Source: an uncultured Clostridia bacterium (GTDB taxonomy: Bacteria > Bacillota > Clostridia > Oscillospirales > Ruminococcaceae). Taken from it: a stretch of 19,394 bases of DNA. Under the pieces are notes generated by a model, which had not been told where the DNA came from, did no database searches, and saw only the letters and a program-made list of their open reading frames with translations. The position numbers and the translations under genes were made by a program. The stretch is from NCBI GenBank assembly GCA_947072265.1, contig CAMTHN010000005.1, positions 1 through 19,394 of the forward strand. The letters run 5' to 3'. Positions 16,501 through 19,394 of this stretch are shown here, piece by piece. Position 1 is the stretch's first letter; each line of letters opens with the position of its first letter.

Positions 16501-17656
16501 TAATATTATTGTCTCTTGGATTTGTTTTAACAGAAACTTTATCAGATTCTAGTTTTCCTGGTAATGTTACGGAAACTCCAAAATCTCCACCTAAGTTAGA
16601 TTTATCATTTCTTTCAATTGTAAACTTAGCTGGTTTTTCTTCTGTCGTTGTTTCGGTTAAAGTATATGTACTCATTAGAACATTATCAGGTGAGTATATT
16701 TTAACTATAGAGTCTTTTGGAATAAATGTTCCATCACTCATTTTTGAAACTTGAGCATCTCTTATACCAGTATAAACATCAGCATTACTGATTATTATGC
16801 TATTAACATCTGGTAGATTTATTTCAATGTCAACTTCAGGATCAACTGGTGGGTTAAATACCCCATCAAAATCAGCGTCTCCAGATCCACCTTTAACAAC
16901 ATGAGCTGAATCTACATAATTTTCTCCAGTAAAATTAGAAAGAACTATAGATCCGTCATCAGTGAAAACTGAAATTGCTTTAACTCCAACTGTTGGGTTT
17001 GGTTTATCATTAACTTTAAATACATAAACCCCAATTGTTTCATCATCACTAGAACCTGTGAAATTAGAGTCTTTATTATAATCTACTCCAGCTTCACCAT
17101 TTGTGTTATAGCTATAAACTTCTATCTGTCTTTGTCCTTCAACAGCAGAGTCTAGATAACCCATAGGATCAAAATTACTTACACGGAATTCACCGTATGA
17201 AGGATTTGCTGGCTTAAACTTTCCAGGGTTTAACTTATTCCAATAATCTTCTTGGAATTTTGTTTGAGTAGATGACTCTGGTGGAATAACTCCACTTACA
17301 GTATCAGGACTTGTCATAAGTGTAAGTTGTCCTGGATCATACCCAAGAGAATATTCGATACCATTAAAACCAAAAGGTTTTTCATAGTTTTTCATCTTAA
17401 CTAAAACTACAACCTCATCTCCTGGTGTTACGATAGCTGTCTCTCCATCTGGATTTAACATATCGCCAAGGCTACCAATGCCTTCTGGATCTACACTAGT
17501 TTTATCATACTTATAAAGCTCTAAAGTAAAATCGGCTTTAGTAGTAGTTTTGAAAAAACTTAATGCATCTGCGCTAATACTTTGTGGAACAATAGAGACC
17601 ATTACAGCAAAACATAAAAATACTGCAACTGCTCTTTTAAAAGTTTTTGGAAACAT
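13565..17656 (-). CDS. Large secreted cohesin-like/dockerin-like protein with three tandem modules (1363 residues)
   Basis: A signal peptide ends near Ala29 (SISA-D). The cohesin-like domain spans about 40-262 (VTPGDEVVVLVKMKNYEKPF, SLGYDPGQLTL, IGVYVFKVNDKPNPTVG). A PPVDPEV linker (269 on) leads to a regulatory-type beta domain (IPKDSIVKIYSPDN, SNLGGDFGVSV). Residues 519-1140 hold three degenerate copies of a module of about 190-220 residues. The FRD motif is at 1163-1165. The dockerin-like first loop, GDINKDG at 1256-1262, is interrupted by extra residues. The second loop has lost its Asp ligands. The tail is QLFGYLVEGEDA. GGAGGGA precedes ATG 17656. No catalytic domain, LPxTG or S-layer motif is seen. 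Base composition looks less AT-rich than the other genes. Probably the main structural member of the set; that is inference. Confidence 0.88.
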   Translation of the reverse strand: MFPKTFKRAVAVFLCFAVMVSIVPQSISADALSFFKTTTKADFTLELYKYDKTSVDPEGIGSLGDMLNPDGETAIVTPGDEVVVLVKMKNYEKPFGFNGIEYSLGYDPGQLTLMTSPDTVSGVIPPESSTQTKFQEDYWNKLNPGKFKPANPSYGEFRVSNFDPMGYLDSAVEGQRQIEVYSYNTNGEAGVDYNKDSNFTGSSDDETIGVYVFKVNDKPNPTVGVKAISVFTDDGSIVLSNFTGENYVDSAHVVKGGSGDADFDGVFNPPVDPEVDIEINLPDVNSIIISNADVYTGIRDAQVSKMSDGTFIPKDSIVKIYSPDNVLMSTYTLTETTTEEKPAKFTIERNDKSNLGGDFGVSVTLPGKLESDKVSVKTNPRDNNIKIDSTLTTPTEPTLEIGRPINDVISKKGTDEDDKLPTLPKDATVTYNPSTGSESGTYSAKAALGDWFFGAGSDLNSIGIVKTSTLFEENTIAIPTGNMKVVNVGTKANNTIRRYAHMYIRMTPPIFDYIMPVAPVYTSSDDEKLKDTKSDKDVIDVLFPTTVKAVKTDGRILTLVANWGPDSGVNNKFDPKGQTYTYKTNINGVVAHQQLAGQQAIVTPVTGKLPAEVKDSTIILPKDSTVTYAELLAMFPKSNGNIELFGSIFGNVVGPTYSIAWTPNALPGDWDTSVSGKEFKFTGAITTGPIDRWLTYNDVKSITITVKIDDMDDVVIIDPLPTYPDDPNTEDAVDPFKGHLTSADDKLIEKADTTQDISDLTLPNLLEVGKLVDGKVVSIGYMKANWNFVSAINGSTKDKIEYKKESYSYTSSVDGVKVQLDAKSVVTAVKGSLDVKTPMDIFLTQEQREEIFTYEDLVKYFPSKNGDIKLVDNKSYSRVPYTISWAPGSLPEDFFTVEKATFKFNGAVSLTKPRWLTEDPTIPSEVIVNVHVDNSKTIVDIIDPADKLEETYADDARVNKASDIDSIIALLPQNIEVELSDGSSVFVPANWIPNSLQDSKIELKGKVYNFTSGILGLPDAIEQSKGTVSIIAVRGTPDETFKDATVEIPLGNSISSFEELSKLFPQGSNFILPEGKHMPGTVAPYIIDWTPNTLAGFDPQEPGATKTFKGKLNHLSANWLIYDDSLEITVTVKVADLPIITPEDGNHGVAGNKDIYMYVNRGFRDTKTSLVNLDGTEFTDPYTITRFVEKYVSISSTTIASGSKKDLPEYSSTEDLTLGKDGENSYGKYRVTYSSTIYGNVLPPVTKDVYIIYLRGDINKDGILTGQKNDTTNATDMGLFNRIVKRQEKYNNSESDVDYIANLVNAGPFSASFNPTAAFRVHNQERLEKLISGIIEVAPQLFGYLVEGEDAHTNKHKIKSIND
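14237..16102 (-). repeat. Three tandem degenerate protein modules in the large secreted protein
   Basis: In protein coordinates the copies are about 519-738, 739-951 and 952-1140 (DNA 16102-15443, 15442-14804, 14803-14237). Each starts with a D-D-E/K-L or ADDARVNKA segment, then LP/FP and a strand ending in ANW. A V-x-P/A-V-x-G strand follows, then Y/F-EL-x-x-x-FP with a short polar run. Each copy ends with Y-x-I-x-W-x-P-x-x-L, a strand F-x-G, and RWL or NWL followed by a valine-rich strand. The pattern suggests paired Ig-like beta domains. Copies are divergent at the DNA level, so this is an old duplication. Confidence 0.75.
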
Positions 17657-17756
17657 TATATCCCTCCTGCTTAATTTATATCATAAACTAAGAAATTAGA
17701 AAAATCTCTTAGAGTTTATGCAAAATAATTATCAAAATATGAATTCTACATTAACA

Positions 17757-17785
17757 ATTATAAAACATATAAAAAATAAAATCAA
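17757..17785 (-). promoter_or_regulatory. Promoter for the 1363-residue secreted protein gene
   Basis: On the minus strand TTGATT (17780-17785) and TATAAT (17757-17762) are 17 bases apart. The leader would be about 95 bases long. It contains an imperfect stem-loop at about 17685-17717 (AAAC, 2-base bulge, TAAGA pairing with TCTTA, GTTT). The rest of the 282-base gap holds the terminator at 17896-17934 and no gene. Confidence 0.6.
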
Positions 17786-17895
17786 CTACATTTTCTTTTC
17801 ATATATTTTATCGTTATCTTGTTAATTTATTTTACTATATGTATTAATAATTATAATATTTTTACTTTAAATGATACTTAAATATCCCTAAATGC

Positions 17896-17934
17896 AAAAT
17901 AAGGAAAAAACTTTTAAAGTTTTTTCCTTATTTT
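17896..17934 (-). terminator. Terminator of the 463-residue secreted protein gene
   Basis: A 19-bp perfect inverted repeat around a single central base has core AATAAGGAAAAAACTTT. It lies just after the stop at 17939 on the minus strand and ends the unit before the promoter of the large secreted protein. Confidence 0.88.
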
Positions 17935-17938
17935 AAAT

Positions 17939-19330
17939 TTATTTAACTAGATAAGAATAGTCTTGTTTTATAAACTGTATTCCAGTTCTATCCATTTGGA
18001 TCCTAAATGCATCATGATGGGTAGAAAATTTATCTCTATCAACATCTATAGCTCTCAAAAAATATGTATTTTTATCTTCATTTATACCTAATTTTATATT
18101 CTTATAAATTCTTCTATTAACTTCATTAACTAAAACTTCATCAATTTTAGATATTTCTCCATCATTATTAACATCGCCTCTAAGATAATGAGTTCTAATA
18201 TCTCTATCAACTTTTATATCCCTTAATCCACTTCTTAAAGGATATGAATACTCAATCTTTCCTGTCTCATTTGGATTTATAGAAAGAGAAGAGATTTTTT
18301 CTGTAGAAGAAAATAATCCAATATCCACCTTGTCAGAACTTCCTGGAACTGTAACAATCCTAGAAGCCCTATAGTCAGCATCATAGTTAAATCCATTGTC
18401 ATCTAAAATACTAAATCCTGTATCTCTAAAATCTTTTTTATAATAAATATTTAAAGTTTTATCATCTATTGGATCGCCCTCTCCTGGATTACCAATATTT
18501 AAAACAATATTTTTAGGTTCTCCGATAAGTCTTTGTGTATTTTTAAATTCTTCCACAGAACCAAGCTTATCTTTATCAAATTGATTGTTATAAGTAGTAT
18601 TATCCTCTGTAACTCCAGAATTAAAAACTGTCATCTCATTTATAGAAGATTCAAAAGTTAAAAAACTATCATCTATACTAGTAGCCATCTGATCTACACT
18701 AAAAGTTATAGCTGCTATTACATTATCCCCCTCTAAACCTTTATAAAATTTATTTCCATCTCCATAATTCCCATCTTTAACAGACTGAAGAATAGATAAA
18801 CTATTTACACCAGCTGTTGGTGAAGCTGTGTCGGTTATAAAATTATCAAAAATATTCTTTTTAAAAGAAACTGCACTATCTCCTGAATTTTCAAGACCAC
18901 TATCAAAAATATCTTTATCTTTTTGGCTTGATAAAACTTCTCCACCTGCACTTGTAGAGTTAGAAGTTATAGTGATTTTTTTCGAATCATAATTTATATA
19001 TGTAGCCAAGCTTAAAACTCCATCTTTTAGTATATCTGACCCATTTTCCGAAAGTCTAATTTTAAGCATATAGTTATCTTGAGGGAGGATAAGTCTTTTA
19101 TCCTCTAATTTATCCCCTATAACACCATTAGGGTTTTCATCAGTTGGAGATATATATTTATAAACATCCATCTCTATTAAAGCTTTTTTACTTGTTAAAG
19201 CATTTGCTGTGATTAGTCTATTATTTCCACTAAATTTTCCGCCGTCTAAACTAGAATCTACGATACAAAGAGAAAATGCCATAGATGCTACAGCTATAAA
19301 AGCTATACTTCTTTTTAATAATTTATTCAT
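17939..19330 (-). CDS. Small secreted cohesin-like/dockerin-like protein (463 residues)
   Basis: This is the minimal member of the set. A signal peptide ends near Ala44 (TANA-L), long because of a polar stretch. ALIEMDVYKYISPT opens the mature part, in the same pattern as the other three. The cohesin-like domain (about 48-265) has LILPQDNYMLKIRLSE and YINYDSKKITI, but lacks the Pro-Gly pair. Unlike its neighbours, it passes straight to the FRD domain (YYKKDFRDTGFS, Phe301), with no regulatory-type middle domain. The dockerin-like part has GDVNNDG at 385-391 and a second loop DVDRDKFSTHHD. The tail is IKQDYSYLVK. AAAAGGGAAG lies just before the ATG. No enzyme or anchor is seen. It is first in transcription order in this window; more of the cluster may lie upstream. 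Confidence 0.87.
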   Translation of the reverse strand: MNKLLKRSIAFIAVASMAFSLCIVDSSLDGGKFSGNNRLITANALTSKKALIEMDVYKYISPTDENPNGVIGDKLEDKRLILPQDNYMLKIRLSENGSDILKDGVLSLATYINYDSKKITITSNSTSAGGEVLSSQKDKDIFDSGLENSGDSAVSFKKNIFDNFITDTASPTAGVNSLSILQSVKDGNYGDGNKFYKGLEGDNVIAAITFSVDQMATSIDDSFLTFESSINEMTVFNSGVTEDNTTYNNQFDKDKLGSVEEFKNTQRLIGEPKNIVLNIGNPGEGDPIDDKTLNIYYKKDFRDTGFSILDDNGFNYDADYRASRIVTVPGSSDKVDIGLFSSTEKISSLSINPNETGKIEYSYPLRSGLRDIKVDRDIRTHYLRGDVNNDGEISKIDEVLVNEVNRRIYKNIKLGINEDKNTYFLRAIDVDRDKFSTHHDAFRIQMDRTGIQFIKQDYSYLVK

Positions 19331-19394
19331 AAAAAACTTCCCTTTTCCTTTATTTAAATACTATAAATATAATAATTCTGTCTAATATATATTT
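19331..19394 (-). other. Upstream region of the 463-residue gene, window edge
   Basis: These 64 bases hold the ribosome binding site (AAAAGGGAAG on the minus strand, about 19337-19346) and AT-rich sequence. A TAGACA hexamer resembles a -35 box, but no well-spaced -10 follows it. The promoter may lie outside the window. Confidence 0.4.

Noticed and set aside
8977..19330. A cellulosome gene cluster.
   Set aside because: No glycoside hydrolase, carbohydrate-binding signature or multi-cohesin scaffoldin is present; each protein has only one cohesin-like domain.
1..19394. CRISPR array, tRNA or rRNA genes, insertion sequences, prophage or attachment sites.
   Set aside because: No regularly spaced direct repeats, no tRNA-like cloverleaf and no transposase or integrase motif were seen on either strand.

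Overview
This looks like the chromosome of a very AT-rich, endospore-forming member of the Clostridia (Bacillota). The spore-formation operon spoIIAA-spoIIAB-sigF is present. Nearly every gene has a strong AGGAGG-type ribosome binding site, and units end in A-tract/T-tract hairpins. I cannot place it below class level. GC varies: two 60-base lines counted by hand gave 15% (3061-3120, in recD2) and 40% (14401-14460, in the longest secreted protein).

Left part (1-8890), housekeeping and sporulation. The 3' end of a probable folC and its terminator come first. Then the forespore sigma-F module follows: anti-anti-sigma factor, anti-sigma kinase, sigma factor. After it lies a small membrane-anchored protein whose soluble part resembles the first half of a GT-A glycosyltransferase fold, closed by a terminator. 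Next is a recD2-comF pair (DNA repair helicase and ComF-type phosphoribosyltransferase) with overlapping ends. On the minus strand, a RING-like/zinc-ribbon membrane protein gene and galU form a probable operon. A back-to-back promoter pair also drives prfB (release factor 2) rightwards. prfB ends tail-to-tail with an MscS-type channel gene, and one hairpin carries both stop codons.

Right part (8891-19394), the unusual part. Four consecutive minus-strand genes encode secreted proteins of 463, 1363, 690 and 692 residues, in transcription order. All share one plan: signal peptide, N-terminal cohesin-like domain, a variable middle, a conserved domain with an Phe-Arg-Asp (FRD) motif, a C-terminal dockerin-like pair of calcium loops, and a short aromatic tail. 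None has a recognisable catalytic domain, sortase signal, S-layer homology domain or lipobox. The longest has three degenerate tandem modules of about 190-220 residues. Each gene has its own terminator, and two have convincing promoters of their own. A cohesin-like and a dockerin-like module on every chain suggests a self-assembling extracellular scaffold or fibre. That is inference; the domain order is read directly from the sequence.
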